A stretch of DNA of 63,441 nt from Rhodocyclus purpureus (lineage in GTDB: Bacteria > Pseudomonadota > Gammaproteobacteria > Burkholderiales > Rhodocyclaceae), in assembly GCF_016653115.1 (NCBI RefSeq), contig NZ_NHRX01000063.1, forward strand, positions 139,327 to 202,767, in the 5' to 3' direction. Below the pieces are notes generated by a model. It saw nothing but the letters and a program-made list of their open reading frames with translations. It had not been told where the DNA came from and did not search any database. The position numbers and the translations under genes were made by a program. Shown piece by piece: positions 45,639 through 62,265 of the stretch. Position 1 is the stretch's first letter. Each line of letters opens with the position of its first letter.

Positions 45639-45740
45639 GGCGTGGGGATCGGGAGGAAACGGGAGAAGAACGCCCCCGGCAATGACGCGAGGGAGCGCAA
45701 AGGCCGACACTATGCCATGAGGAGGTACCGCAAAGGAAGA

Positions 45741-45770
45741 AGCGGGGTGCTCCGGCCGGAGCACCCCGCT
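45741..45770 (-). terminator. Terminator after gltD
   Basis: A perfect 30-nt palindrome, arms AGCGGGGTGCTCCGG/CCGGAGCACCCCGCT. On the minus strand it is followed by TCTTCCTTTG, a weak T-tract, 47 nt after the gltD stop. It separates gltBD from glmU. Confidence 0.75.
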
Positions 45771-45816
45771 TCCATGTCATGCCCGCGGGCCGCCGTCGGC
45801 GACGGCCCGGCAGCGG

Positions 45817-47258
45817 TCAGCGCGGCAACTGGCTCTCGCCCATCAGGAAGGCATCGACTTCACGCGCGCACTGGCGACCCTCGCGGATCGCCCAGACGAC
45901 GAGCGACTGGCCGCGGCGCATGTCGCCGGCGGCGAAGACCTTGGCGACGCTGGTCGCGTAGGCGCCCTTCCCTTCGGTCGAGGCACGCACCGCGCCGCGC
46001 GCGTCGAGTTCGACGCCGAGCTGTTCGAGCAGACCGGCCTTGACCGGCGAGACGAAGCCCATCGCCAGCAGCACGAGGTCGGCAGGAATCTCGAACTCGC
46101 TACCGGCGATCGGCGTCGGCACGCCATTGAGCATCTCGATCCGCGCCAGACGCAGCGCGCGCACCTTGCCGCCCTCGCCCAGGATTTCCTGCGTGGCGAC
46201 GGCGAACTCGCGCTGGCAACCTTCCTCGTGCGAGGTCGAGGTGCGCAGCTTGATCGGCCAGTACGGCCAGCTCAGCGCCTTGTCTTCCTGTACCGGCGGT
46301 TGCGGCAGCACTTCGAGCTGGACGACCGACTTTGCGCCTTGGCGGTTGCTGGTGCCGACGCAATCCGAGCCGGTGTCGCCGCCGCCGATGACGACGACGT
46401 GCTTGCCGGTGGCGACGATCTGCCCCGGCACCGCGTCGCCGGCATTGACCTTGTTCTGCTGGGTCAGGAACTCCATCGCGAAGTGCACGCCGGCCAGCTC
46501 GCGGCCGGGAACCGGCAGGTCGCGCGGCTTCTCGGAACCGCCGGCGAGGATCACCGCATCGAAGCCGGCGACCAGATCGGCGACAGCGATCGCGTTCTCG
46601 CCTTCACCGCCGACTTGGGCATTGACGCGGAACTCGACGCCCTCGGCTTCCATCTGCGCGACGCGGCGGTCGATGTTGGCCTTGTCGAACTTGAAGTCGG
46701 GGATGCCGTAGCGCAACAGGCCGCCGACGCGGCTGTTCTTCTCGAACACGACCACGTCGTGCCCGGCGCGCGCCAGCTGCTGCGCCGCGGCCAGTCCGGC
46801 CGGGCCCGAGCCGACGACGGCGACACGACGGCCGGTCTTCACGGCCGCCGGCTGCGGGACGATCCAGCCGTTCTCCCAGCCCTTGTCGACGATGTAGTGC
46901 TCGATCGACTTGATGCCGACCGGATCGGCGTTGATGCCGAGCGTGCACGCCGCCTCGCACGGCGCCGGACAGATGCGGCCGGTGAAGTCGGGGAAGTTGT
47001 TGGTCGAGTGCAGCACCTGCAAGGCGTCCTCGACGTTGCCGCGGTAAACCAGGTCGTTCCAGTCGGGAATGATGTTGTTCACCGGGCAGCCGTTGTTGCA
47101 GAACGGGATGCCGCAGTCCATGCAGCGGGCCCCCTGCGTCTGCGCGTCGGCGTCGGACAGGTGGCTCGTGAACTCGCGATAGTGCTTGAGCCGGGATGCG
47201 ACCGGCTCGGCGCTTTCGCTCAGGCGTTGAAACTCGAGAAACCCAGTCGGCTTGCCCA

Positions 47259-47259
<1 letters not shown>
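45817..47259 (-). CDS. gltD: Glutamate synthase (NADPH) small subunit
   Basis: 480 residues. The N-terminal iron-sulfur region has [17 protein letters not shown] and [13 protein letters not shown]. The FAD site is [14 protein letters not shown] and the NADPH site [13 protein letters not shown]. It passes electrons from NADPH to the GltB subunit. Its ATG overlaps the gltB stop by one base (TAATG). Confidence 0.98.
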
Positions 47260-51920
<4,661 letters not shown>

Positions 51921-52033
51921 GCTGGAATCCTCAAAAGACTAGCCGCGGCGCGCTTGCCCCATTCCGCCGATGGGCGCGCCAGACGTCAAAAAAGCCGGGA
52001 AAACACCGACTTGGAAAGAATAAATGGCGGATG

Positions 52034-52062
52034 AATATACCGTAACCACCGGGGCCATACAA
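52034..52062 (-). promoter_or_regulatory. Candidate gltB promoter
   Basis: Minus strand: TTGTAT (52057-52062), 17 nt, TATATT (52034-52039). The -10 is good and the -35 weak, as expected of an activator-dependent promoter. The leader to the ATG at 51920 would be about 107 nt. Confidence 0.5.
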
Positions 52063-52095
52063 CAAACGCCTTGAGCAGGGTTTTCGCTGACAAGA

Positions 52096-52140
52096 GCCCC
52101 AAATCGGTGCGCCCGAAGAACAGGCGCCCCAATTCGGTGC
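52096..52140 (-). promoter_or_regulatory. Two direct NtrC-like sites upstream of gltB
   Basis: The minus strand reads GCACCGAATTGGGGC (52126-52140) and GCACCGATTTGGGGC (52096-52110), 30 bp apart start to start, nearly three helical turns. Each resembles the NtrC consensus GCACC-N4/5-TGGTGC with one changed base on the right half. Confidence 0.5.
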
Positions 52141-52228
52141 AAAATCGACGCAAAAAACCCGTGCGCAGGCATCCGAGCGCCCCCCACGCGAGGGAACAAG
52201 CACGTAGCGTGCCCGGAACGTAAAGGAA

Positions 52229-53389
52229 TCAGCTTTCGCCGACGGCGAAGAGACGGCGGTGCTCCTTGATCGCGTAGCGGTCGGTCATTCCGGCGATGTA
52301 GTCGGCGACGGCACGCGGGCGGTCACCGTCGGGGGGCGAGCGGTAGCGCGGCGGCAACAGCTGCGGGTCGGCGATGAAGGCGGCGAACAGCTCGCCGATG
52401 ATGCGCTGCGCCTTGGTCGTCATGCGCAGGACCTGGTAGTGGCGGTACAGCGCTTCGCGCAGGAAATGCTTCATCTCGCGCTGCTGCGCGTGGATCGCCG
52501 CGGAAAACGCGACCAGCGGCGGCGCACTGCGCACCTCGTCGGCGCTCTGCGGGGCGACGCGGGCGAGGTTCCCGGCAGTGGTCGCGATCAGGTCGCGGAC
52601 CAAGGTGTTGATCATCCGCCGCACCGTCTCGTGCACCAGGCGGCGTCCGGCGAGCGCCGGATAAAGGCGGCGCACCTCGGCGACGTGGGTGGCGAAGAGG
52701 CCGACCTGTTCGAGCTGTTCGATGCCGATCAGCCCGGAGCGCAGGCCGTCGTCGACGTCGTGATTGTTGTAGGCGATCTCGTCGGCAAGGTTGCAGATCT
52801 GCGCCTCGAGCGTCGGTTGGGCGCCGACGATGAAGCGCCTGCCGACCTCGCCGAGCTTCTCGGCATCGACCGGCGCGCAGTGCTTGAGGATGCCTTCGCG
52901 CGTCTCGAAACACAGGTTGAGACCATCGAAGGCGGCGTAGCGCTCCTCAAGGACGTCGACGGTGCGCAGGCTCTGCAGGTTGTGCTCGAAACCGCCGTAC
53001 TCGCGCATGCATTCGTCGAGCGCGTCCTGGCCAGCGTGGCCGAAGGGTGTGTGCCCGAGGTCGTGCGCCAGCGCGATGGCCTCGGCCAGATCCTCGTTGG
53101 CGCCGAGCGCGCGCGCGATGCCACGCGCGATCTGCGCGACCTCGATGCTGTGCGTGAGCCGGGTGCGGAAGAGGTCGCCTTCGTGATTGACGAAGACCTG
53201 CGTCTTGTATTCGAGGCGACGGAAAGCGGTCGAATGGACGATGCGGTCGCGGTCGCGCTGGAATTCGCTGCGCTCGGCGCCGGGCGGTGCTTCCGGGTGA
53301 CGGCGACCACGCGTCGTCTCCGGTCTGGCCGCCCACGGCGCCAGGCCGCTGGCGCCGGTCGCCGCGCGTGGAATCGTCGTTTCGCTCAT
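52229..53389 (-). CDS. dgt: Deoxyguanosinetriphosphate triphosphohydrolase-like protein
   Basis: 386 residues from the ATG at 53389. HD-domain motifs: [46 protein letters not shown] and [16 protein letters not shown]. It hydrolyses dNTPs to nucleoside and tripolyphosphate. It belongs to the shorter type-2 dGTPase class found beside aroB in betaproteobacteria. A 14-bp hairpin lies in the 72-bp gap after aroB. Confidence 0.95.
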   Translation of the reverse strand: MSETTIPRAATGASGLAPWAARPETTRGRRHPEAPPGAERSEFQRDRDRIVHSTAFRRLEYKTQVFVNHEGDLFRTRLTHSIEVAQIARGIARALGANEDLAEAIALAHDLGHTPFGHAGQDALDECMREYGGFEHNLQSLRTVDVLEERYAAFDGLNLCFETREGILKHCAPVDAEKLGEVGRRFIVGAQPTLEAQICNLADEIAYNNHDVDDGLRSGLIGIEQLEQVGLFATHVAEVRRLYPALAGRRLVHETVRRMINTLVRDLIATTAGNLARVAPQSADEVRSAPPLVAFSAAIHAQQREMKHFLREALYRHYQVLRMTTKAQRIIGELFAAFIADPQLLPPRYRSPPDGDRPRAVADYIAGMTDRYAIKEHRRLFAVGES

Positions 53390-53417
53390 CGCCCGTTCCT
53401 CCTCTGCATGAAGGGAG

Positions 53418-53451
53418 CGGTATGCTTGATTATTTCGAATCAAGCATACCG
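53418..53451. repeat. Perfect 14-bp inverted repeat between aroB and dgt
   Basis: CGGTATGCTTGATT, loop ATTTCG, AATCAAGCATACCG. No T-run on either side. It may stall or process the aroKB-dgt transcript; its AT-richness contrasts with the neighbouring genes. Confidence 0.7.
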
Positions 53452-53461
53452 TCCCCTTGAT

Positions 53462-54537
<1,076 letters not shown>

Positions 54538-54550
<13 letters not shown>

Positions 54551-55095
54551 CGCTGGGTGGCCTCCTTGGCCAGTAAGCAGGTGATCGATTGCGCGTTGCC
54601 GCGTCCGCCGTCGACGATGATGTCGGCGACTTCGCGATAGAGCGGGTCGCGCTGCGCGTGCAGCGCCTCCAGCCGTGCCAGCGGATCGGCCACCTGCAAC
54701 AGGGGCCGGTTGCGGTCGTGGCGCGTGCGCTCGTAGAGGATGGCGGGCGGCACGCGCAGATAGGCGACGAAACCGGAAGCACGCAGGACCTCGCGGTTCT
54801 CCGGCAGCAGCACGGCGCCACCGCCGGTGGCGATCACTTGGCCATGCTCGGCAGCGAGCTCGGCAATCACCAGCGCTTCACGCCGGCGGAAGCCCGCCTC
54901 GCCTTCGATCTCGAAGATGGTCGGGATCGAGACGCCGGTGCGCGCCTCGATTTCGTGGTCGGAATCGACGAAACGGTAGCCGAGCCGGCGCGCCAGCGAG
55001 CGGCCGACGGTGGTCTTGCCGGCGCCCATCAGGCCGACGAGAAAGATGTTCGGCGACGAGGGGGAAGGGTGGGGAGTGGGGCAGCGGGTATTCAC
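54538..55095 (-). CDS. aroK: Shikimate kinase
   Basis: 185 residues. P-loop [15 protein letters not shown], shikimate-binding [11 protein letters not shown] and [10 protein letters not shown], then [13 protein letters not shown]. It phosphorylates shikimate. It is the first gene of aroK-aroB-dgt and diverges from ponA across 85 bp. Confidence 0.97.
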
Positions 55096-55141
55096 GCCGG
55101 CATTCTATCGCAAGCGCCATGCCGGGACCGCGGGCGACGCA

Positions 55142-55147
55142 TATAAT
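55142..55147 (+). promoter_or_regulatory. Candidate -10 of the PBP1A gene
   Basis: A perfect TATAAT lies 33 nt before the TTG start at 55181. No good -35 is seen at the expected distance (ATGCCG). Confidence 0.45.
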
Positions 55148-55180
55148 GCGGGGTTCAGCTTTGCCCACACTGGAACTCCC

Positions 55181-57475
55181 TTGTCGCCCGCTCTCCGCTG
55201 GATCCTCTACCCCTTCGTCTTCGTCGTCGGTCTCGCCGCCATCGGTCTCGCCGTCGGGGCGATCTTCCTCTCGCTGGCCTACCCCAAGCTGCCCTCGCTC
55301 GAGGTGCTCACCGACTACCAGCCGAAGGTGCCGCTGCGCATCTACACCGCCGACGGCGCGCTGATCGGCGAGTTCGGCGAAGAGCGCCGCGCCGTCGTGC
55401 GCATCGCCGACGTTCCCGAGGTGATGAAGCACGCCATCCTCGCTGCGGAGGACGACCGTTTCTACCAGCACGGCGGCGTCGACACGCTCGGCATGGTGCG
55501 CGCCGCGATCACCAACGTCATCGGCGGCGGCAAGCGCCAGGGCGCATCGACGATCACGCAGCAGGTCGCGCGCAACTTCTTCCTGTCGGCCGAAAAGACC
55601 TACACGCGCAAGATCTACGAGATCATGCTCGCCTTCAAGATCGAGGCCAACCTGTCCAAGGACCAGATCCTCGAGCTTTACATCAACCAGATCTACCTCG
55701 GGCAGCGCGCCTACGGCTTCGCCTCGGCGGCCCAGATCTATTTCGGAAAGCCGCTCGCCAACCTGACGACGGCCGAGGCGGCGATGCTCGCCGGCCTGCC
55801 GAAGGCACCGTCGGCCTACAACCCGGTGGTCAATCCGAAGCGCGCGCGCCTGCGGCAGCAGTACGTCCTGCGCCGCATGCTCGAACTCGGCTACATCGAC
55901 AAGGCACAGCACGAGGCGGCGCTCGAACAAACGCTGCTGCTCAAGCGCGACGCCAGCGAATTCGCGGTGCATGCCGAATACGTCGCCGAGATGGCGCGAC
56001 AGATGGCCGCCGAGCGCTTCCCGGATGACGTCTACACGCGCGGCCTGCGCGTCTACACCACCCTGCTCAAGGCCGACCAGGAAGCCGCCTACGCCGCCGT
56101 CCGCCGCGGCGTCTTCGACTACGACCGTCGCCACGGCTATCGCGGCGCCGAGGCCTACCTCGACCTCTCAGCGATCAAGGGCGATCACGACGAGGCGCTC
56201 GAAGAACTGCTCACCGACGTGAGCGACGTCGGCGACCTGCATCCGGCGATCGTCCTCGCCGCCGGCAGCAAGGAAGTGCGTGCCTACCGTCGCGGCGGCG
56301 AGATCGTCACGCTGTCCGGCGAAGGACTCAAGTTCGCCGCACGCATGCTCGACGACAAGGCGCCGGCGAACAAGCGGATCAGGCGCGGCGCGCTGATCCG
56401 CGTGCAGAAGGACGACCGCGGCGCCTGGCAGATCGCGCAGATGCCCGAGGTCGAATCGGCCTTCCTCGCCGCCGACCCGCAGAGCGGCGCCATCCGCGCG
56501 CTGGTCGGTGGCTTCGACTTCAACCGCAGCAAGTTCAACCACGTCACGCAGGCGTGGCGGCAACCGGGGTCGAGCTTCAAGCCCTTCATCTACTCGGCGT
56601 CGCTGGAAAAAGGCTTCACTCCGGCGTCGGTGATCGAGGATCTGCCGATCACCTTCCCGGCGTCGGTCACCGGCAGCCAGCTCTGGGAGCCGAAGAACTA
56701 CGACGGCAAGTACGAAGGCGCGATGACGATGCGCACCGGGCTGGCCAAGTCGAAGAACATGGTCTCGATCCGCCTGCTCGACGCGATCGGCGTCCATTAC
56801 GCGCAGGACTATCTCACCCGCTTCGGCTTCGACGCCGACAAGCACCCGCCCTACCTGACGATGGCGCTCGGCGCCGGGTCGGTGACGCCGTGGCAGATGG
56901 TCGCCGCCTACTCGGTCTTCGCCAACGGCGGCTATCGCGTCACCCCCTTCATCGTCAGCGAAATCCGCGACGAGAAGGGCCGCGTGCTGGCGCGGGCGCA
57001 GCCGGTCACTGCCGGCAACGAGGAGACGCGGGCGATCGACGCGCGCAACGCCTACGTCATGGACAGCCTCTTGCGCGACGTAACCATCTACGGCACCGCC
57101 GCCAAGGCCTCGGCAACGCTCAAGCGCCACGACCTCGCCGGCAAGACCGGCACCACCAACGAGCACGTCGATGCCTGGTTCTGCGGCTACCAGCAGACCG
57201 TCGCCGCCTGCTCGTGGATCGGCTTCGACCAGCCGAAGAATCTCGGCGGCGGCGAAACCGGCGGCAGCGCGGCGCTACCGACCTGGATCGGCTACATGTC
57301 GCGCGTCCTCAGGAACGTCCCGGAAAGCGTCATGCCGCAACCGGAAGGCATCGTCAGCATGGAGATGCCCGGCCGCGGCGGCAAGCTGGCGAGGGAAATC
57401 TTCTACCAGGAAAGCGTCCCCAGCGAACCGCAGGCGCAACTGCCGGCCGGCGACGGCGCGCCGGCGGTGGACTGA
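55181..57475 (+). CDS. mrcA: Class A penicillin-binding protein 1A
   Basis: 764 residues from the TTG at 55181; no ATG or GTG in frame lies near, and this start puts the membrane anchor (about 6-30, WILYPFVFVVGLAAIGLAVG) at the N-terminus. The glycosyltransferase domain has ILAAEDDRFYQHGGVD and GASTITQQVARNFFLS. The transpeptidase has SSFK (in PGSSFKPFIYSASLE), SKN (LAKSKNMVS) and KTGT (AGKTGTTNEHVDAWF). It polymerises and cross-links peptidoglycan. It is divergent from aroK, a conserved proteobacterial neighbourhood. Confidence 0.96.
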   Translation: MSPALRWILYPFVFVVGLAAIGLAVGAIFLSLAYPKLPSLEVLTDYQPKVPLRIYTADGALIGEFGEERRAVVRIADVPEVMKHAILAAEDDRFYQHGGVDTLGMVRAAITNVIGGGKRQGASTITQQVARNFFLSAEKTYTRKIYEIMLAFKIEANLSKDQILELYINQIYLGQRAYGFASAAQIYFGKPLANLTTAEAAMLAGLPKAPSAYNPVVNPKRARLRQQYVLRRMLELGYIDKAQHEAALEQTLLLKRDASEFAVHAEYVAEMARQMAAERFPDDVYTRGLRVYTTLLKADQEAAYAAVRRGVFDYDRRHGYRGAEAYLDLSAIKGDHDEALEELLTDVSDVGDLHPAIVLAAGSKEVRAYRRGGEIVTLSGEGLKFAARMLDDKAPANKRIRRGALIRVQKDDRGAWQIAQMPEVESAFLAADPQSGAIRALVGGFDFNRSKFNHVTQAWRQPGSSFKPFIYSASLEKGFTPASVIEDLPITFPASVTGSQLWEPKNYDGKYEGAMTMRTGLAKSKNMVSIRLLDAIGVHYAQDYLTRFGFDADKHPPYLTMALGAGSVTPWQMVAAYSVFANGGYRVTPFIVSEIRDEKGRVLARAQPVTAGNEETRAIDARNAYVMDSLLRDVTIYGTAAKASATLKRHDLAGKTGTTNEHVDAWFCGYQQTVAACSWIGFDQPKNLGGGETGGSAALPTWIGYMSRVLRNVPESVMPQPEGIVSMEMPGRGGKLAREIFYQESVPSEPQAQLPAGDGAPAVD

Positions 57476-57521
57476 CGGGCGCGCCGCACTGCCATCAAAG
57501 GCGTTCGTTCGCTTCGATTCG

Positions 57522-57699
57522 GTCATTGCGAGGCGCGCAGCGCCGTGGCAATCCAGCTCGTTCTTCTATCTCAGCGCCCTTTAAATGACGGTACAGGCCT
57601 ACTAAATTCTGGCGGCAGGCAGGCCTTCACCGCAATTGGCGGCCGCATCGGACATAGCCCTACGCACTGGATCGCCACGCCCTGCGGGCTCGCGATGAC
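57522..57699. repeat. Dispersed inverted-end repeat, copy C
   Basis: The same ends as the 34.8-35.1 kb copies (GTCATTGCGAGGCGC at the left, GCGGGCTCGCGATGAC at the right) but a longer, mostly different interior of about 110 bp. It fills the 284-bp gap between ponA and cyaY; no gene seen there. Confidence 0.8.
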
Positions 57700-57759
57700 G
57701 CGCACTTGCTCCCGGCAGCGCCTTTGCTTCACCCCCTCGCAGTTTCACGGCAAGGCGAG

Positions 57760-58098
57760 TCAGACACCCCCCTCCAGATTGACTTCCGCCCCCGCCTGCG
57801 CCGAGATGAGCCGCGACAGCGCGCTGATCAGTTCGCTGCCGTCGCGCGTGTCGCGCCAGGCGACACCGTCCCAGCGGTAATGGAAACCGCCGGCAGCCGC
57901 GGCAACCCAGATTTCCTGCGCCGCCGCGTGGCGATTGACGACGATGCGGCTGCCGTCGGCGAAGATCAGTTCGATCACGCCGGCAGTCGGCGTCTCGAAG
58001 TCGAGTTCGGCCGCCGAGTCTTCCATCGCCGTCTCGAAGGCGGCCTCGATGCGTGCCAGTGTTGCCCCGGACAGGGCGTCAAATTCGCTTTCGTTCAT
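57760..58098 (-). CDS. cyaY: Bacterial frataxin CyaY
   Basis: 112 residues. An acidic N-terminal helix (ESEFDALSGATLARIEAAFE) is followed by the frataxin sheet: GVIELIFADGSRIVVNRHAAAQEIWVAAAAGGFHYRWDG, then WRDTRDGSELISAL. It binds iron and modulates iron-sulfur cluster assembly. It diverges from lptM by 36 bp, the usual cyaY/lptM-lysA arrangement. Confidence 0.95.
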   Translation of the reverse strand: MNESEFDALSGATLARIEAAFETAMEDSAAELDFETPTAGVIELIFADGSRIVVNRHAAAQEIWVAAAAGGFHYRWDGVAWRDTRDGSELISALSRLISAQAGAEVNLEGGV

Positions 58099-58134
58099 GT
58101 GCTAACATTTCTTCCTTTTTCGGGTTGATCACCG

Positions 58135-58367
58135 ATGCGCCGCACTTCCTTGCGCAACAGCCTGCGCCGGACGCCTGCCGCCGCCGCAGCGCTCGCTCTT
58201 GCCGCCCTCCTGCTCGCCAGCTGCGGTACGCGCGGCCCGCTGACGCTGCCGCCGAAACCGGGCGCCGCCCCGGCGAAGACGGCGACGCCGCCCGCAGCAC
58301 CGGCAGCGACCACCGGTTCGACCACCGGTTCGACCACCAATCCTAGCACGCCCAGCGAAAGCGCCCG

Positions 58368-58371
<4 letters not shown>
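58135..58371 (+). CDS. lptM: LptM (YifL)-type small lipoprotein
   Basis: 78 residues. The signal peptide ends in the lipobox LLASC; the mature protein starts CGTRGPLTLPPKP, the LptM family hallmark. The rest is Ala/Pro/Thr-rich with a short repeat TTGSTTGSTT. In E. coli LptM assists maturation of the LptD/LptE LPS translocon. Its end overlaps the lysA start (ATGA). Confidence 0.92.
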
Positions 58372-59612
<1,241 letters not shown>

Positions 59613-59617
59613 CCAGC

Positions 59618-59644
59618 GTGGGGACAGCAGGACGCTGTCCCCAC
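59618..59644. terminator. Hairpin between convergent lysA and the Rpn-like gene
   Basis: GTGGGGACAGC, 5 nt, GCTGTCCCCAC, an 11-bp perfect stem directly after the lysA stop. No strong T-tract, but the convergent position suits a bidirectional stop. Confidence 0.55.
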
Positions 59645-59649
59645 ATCGA

Positions 59650-60711
59650 TCAGTGCTGGACGAAGACCTCGTCCAGCGATTTCGCATCGAGGATGGTGTC
59701 GGCCCAATGCTCGAGCTGCTCGAGCGTGGCGCCGGAAATACGCGCACGCACCTCGACCGACAGGGGACCGAAACGGCGCGTGAGCTGGCGCTCGAGCACC
59801 GCGGCCTCACCCTCCAGCTTGCCCTGCCGCATGCCCTGCTGCATGCCTTCCCGTATGCCTTGCTGCATGCCTTCCCGTATGCCTTGCTGCATGCCTTCCC
59901 GTATGCCTTGCTGCAGGCCTTCCTGACGGCCTTGCTGCAGGCCTTCCTGTTTCCATTTCTCGGTCCATTCCACTACGCGTTCGGCGAGCATGGCGTCTAA
60001 CTCCTGTAGATTCGTGACTTCGGGAATTTTTTCGTTGGGAACGAGCCGCTCGAGCACCACCCGATTGATGAAGAGGACCATCGCCCTGCGCAAGCTGTCG
60101 TAGCGCACGTCGCTCAGGGCATCGACCAGATTGGCGATGATCGCGCGCACCGCTGCAGGGCTTGGACTGAGTTCAAGGCGAATGATTTCGGACAGCGTGT
60201 TGTGTTCCGGAAGACAATCGCTTCCACCAACCCTCCCCTCGTCAAGGACGAAATGTCGCTGGCTCGGGCGGTATTTTGCCAGACTGCCGGGGAACGGTTC
60301 GATCAACTCGGCGACATCGCGGGCGGCGGTCCATCTGCCCTTGCCGTTGTAGATGACGATCGGGAACACCGGCGGCAGCTTGTCCTTGCTGCCCACTGCC
60401 CGACTCCTGATCAGATCCTGATAGAGCAAACCCGTATAGACCAGGATGCGCAGCGCCATCCATGGATCGACCCGGCTCTGGAATTCGATCAACAGATAGA
60501 CATACAGCCAGCTGTCGCTGACCCTGACACGCCAGATGATGTCATCGGCGCGGTCGCGCAGATCGTCAGTGACATAACTGCCGCTGACCCTTTCCAGCGT
60601 TGCGTAGTCGATCTGCTCGACCCAGTCCTCGCGCACGAACCCACGCAACAGGTCGGCGATGATCTCGGCGTGCGAAAAGATGTGCTTGTAAGAGCTGTCG
60701 TGGTCGATCAT
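59650..60711 (-). CDS. Rpn/YhgA-like PD-(D/E)XK nuclease family protein with DUF4351 tail
   Basis: 353 residues from the ATG at 60711. The N-terminal part (about 1-210) matches the Rpn/transposase_31 family: DSSYKHIFSHAEIIADLLRGF, WLYVYLLIEFQSRVDPWMALRILVY and VFPIVIYNG. A helical linker holds octapeptide repeats QQGIREGM, followed by a DUF4351 domain (VLERQLTRRFGPLSVEVRARI). Rpn relatives are RecA-independent recombination nucleases or defence proteins; this member's role is unknown. Confidence 0.85.
   Translation of the reverse strand: MIDHDSSYKHIFSHAEIIADLLRGFVREDWVEQIDYATLERVSGSYVTDDLRDRADDIIWRVRVSDSWLYVYLLIEFQSRVDPWMALRILVYTGLLYQDLIRSRAVGSKDKLPPVFPIVIYNGKGRWTAARDVAELIEPFPGSLAKYRPSQRHFVLDEGRVGGSDCLPEHNTLSEIIRLELSPSPAAVRAIIANLVDALSDVRYDSLRRAMVLFINRVVLERLVPNEKIPEVTNLQELDAMLAERVVEWTEKWKQEGLQQGRQEGLQQGIREGMQQGIREGMQQGIREGMQQGMRQGKLEGEAAVLERQLTRRFGPLSVEVRARISGATLEQLEHWADTILDAKSLDEVFVQH
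59841..59912. repeat. Three perfect 24-bp tandem repeats inside the Rpn-like gene
   Basis: The unit GCATGCCTTCCCGTAT plus GCCTTGCT occurs three times without change, then continues as two degenerate copies to about 59956. In frame it encodes an eight-residue unit, so copy number can change without a frameshift. Confidence 0.9.
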
Positions 60712-60817
60712 GGTGCGGAGGATCCTGATCTGGAAATCGGCTCCCACCCGACAGGAATCGTCGCCGGAGCAGGAGGGAGTGAACCGCGCACATGATAAAC
60801 GCAAAATTCCAAACAGG

Positions 60818-60844
60818 TAAAACGGCCGTACCGACGGGTACGGC
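60818..60844 (-). terminator. Terminator after hslU
   Basis: On the minus strand GCCGTACC, CGTC, GGTACGGC, then CGTTTT, 9 nt after the hslU stop. Confidence 0.75.
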
Positions 60845-60852
60845 AGGATTCG

Positions 60853-62202
60853 TTAAAGCACGTAGCGCGACAGATCCTCGTCCTTAGCCACCTCGCCGAG
60901 TCGTTGGTCGACGTAGGCGGCGTCGATGCACAGTGTCTCGGCGCCGCGGTGGCCGCCGTTGAAGGAAACTTCTTCGAGCAGGCGTTCCATCACCGTGTGC
61001 AGGCGGCGGGCGCCGATGTTCTCGGTCTTCTCGTTCACCGACCAGGCGATCTCGGCGATGCGCGCGATGCCGTCGGCGGTGAATTCGAGGCTGACGCCTT
61101 CGGTCGCGAGCAGGGCCCGGTACTGCATGGTCAGGCAGGCGTCGGTCTGGGTAAGGATGCACTCGAAGTCGGCGACCGAGAGCGAATCGAGCTCGACGCG
61201 GATCGGCAGCCGCCCCTGCAGTTCGGGGATCAGGTCGGACGGCTTCGACAGGTGGAAGGCGCCCGAGGCGATGAACAGGATGTGGTCGGTGCGGATCATC
61301 CCGTACTTGGTCGTCACCGTCGTCCCCTCGACCAGCGGCAGGAGGTCGCGCTGCACGCCCTGGCGCGAGACGTCGGCGCCGTGCATGTCCGATCGCGCCG
61401 CGATCTTGTCGATCTCGTCGAGGAAGACGATGCCGTTCTGCTCGACATTCTTCACCGCGGCGAGCTTCACTTCCTCGTCGTTCACGAGCTTGGCCGCCTC
61501 CTCCTCGATCAAGAGGCGGCGCGCCTCGGCGATCTTCAGCTTGCGCGGCTTGGTACGGCCGGCGCCGAGGTTCTGGAACATCCCCTGCAACTGCGCCGAC
61601 AGGTCCTCCATCCCCGGCGGCGCCATGATCTCGGCACGCAGCGGTGCCGCCGCCAGGTCGATCTCGATCTCGCGCTCGTCGAGTTCGCCTTCGCGCAGGC
61701 GCTTGCGGAACTTCTGCCGCGTCGGGTTATCCTCGCCCGCCCTTGTCGGCTGCGGTTCCTCGCCGAAACCGATCCCCCCTGGTCGAGGTCCCGGCAGCAG
61801 CGCGTCGAGCAGGCGGTCCTCGGCGGCGTCCTCGGCGCGCATGCGCACGCCCTTGATCGCCTGCTCGCGCCCGTTCTTGATCGCGACCTCGACGAGATCG
61901 CGGATGATCGTGTCCACATCGCGGCCGACGTAGCCGACTTCGGTGAACTTGGTCGCCTCGATCTTGATGAACGGCGCGTTGGCCAGCCGCGCCAGACGGC
62001 GCGCGATCTCGGTCTTGCCGACGCCGGTCGGGCCGATCATCAGGATGTTCTTCGGCGTGATCTCCTGGCGGAGCGGCTCGGAGACCTGCGAACGGCGCCA
62101 GCGGTTCCTGAGCGCGATGGCGACCGCGCGCTTGGCCTTGGCCTGGCCGACGATGTGCTTGTCGAGTTCGTGAACGATTTCCTGCGGTGTCATTTGCGAC
62201 AT
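60853..62202 (-). CDS. hslU: ATP-dependent protease ATPase subunit HslU
   Basis: 449 residues. Walker [16 protein letters not shown], pore motif GYVGRD, Walker [13 protein letters not shown], sensor [13 protein letters not shown] and the C-terminal DEDLSRYVL that docks into HslV. It unfolds substrates for HslV. It follows hslV by 63 bp. Confidence 0.98.
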   Translation of the reverse strand: MSQMTPQEIVHELDKHIVGQAKAKRAVAIALRNRWRRSQVSEPLRQEITPKNILMIGPTGVGKTEIARRLARLANAPFIKIEATKFTEVGYVGRDVDTIIRDLVEVAIKNGREQAIKGVRMRAEDAAEDRLLDALLPGPRPGGIGFGEEPQPTRAGEDNPTRQKFRKRLREGELDEREIEIDLAAAPLRAEIMAPPGMEDLSAQLQGMFQNLGAGRTKPRKLKIAEARRLLIEEEAAKLVNDEEVKLAAVKNVEQNGIVFLDEIDKIAARSDMHGADVSRQGVQRDLLPLVEGTTVTTKYGMIRTDHILFIASGAFHLSKPSDLIPELQGRLPIRVELDSLSVADFECILTQTDACLTMQYRALLATEGVSLEFTADGIARIAEIAWSVNEKTENIGARRLHTVMERLLEEVSFNGGHRGAETLCIDAAYVDQRLGEVAKDEDLSRYVL

Positions 62203-62265
62203 GGTGAACCTGTATGGACGGAGGGCTTGAGGGACGAGGGACGAAGCACGAGGAACGGCGCCAAG

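Noticed and set aside
59829-59960. Short regular repeats that might suggest a CRISPR array
   Set aside because: They are contiguous 24-bp units without spacers and lie in frame inside a gene.
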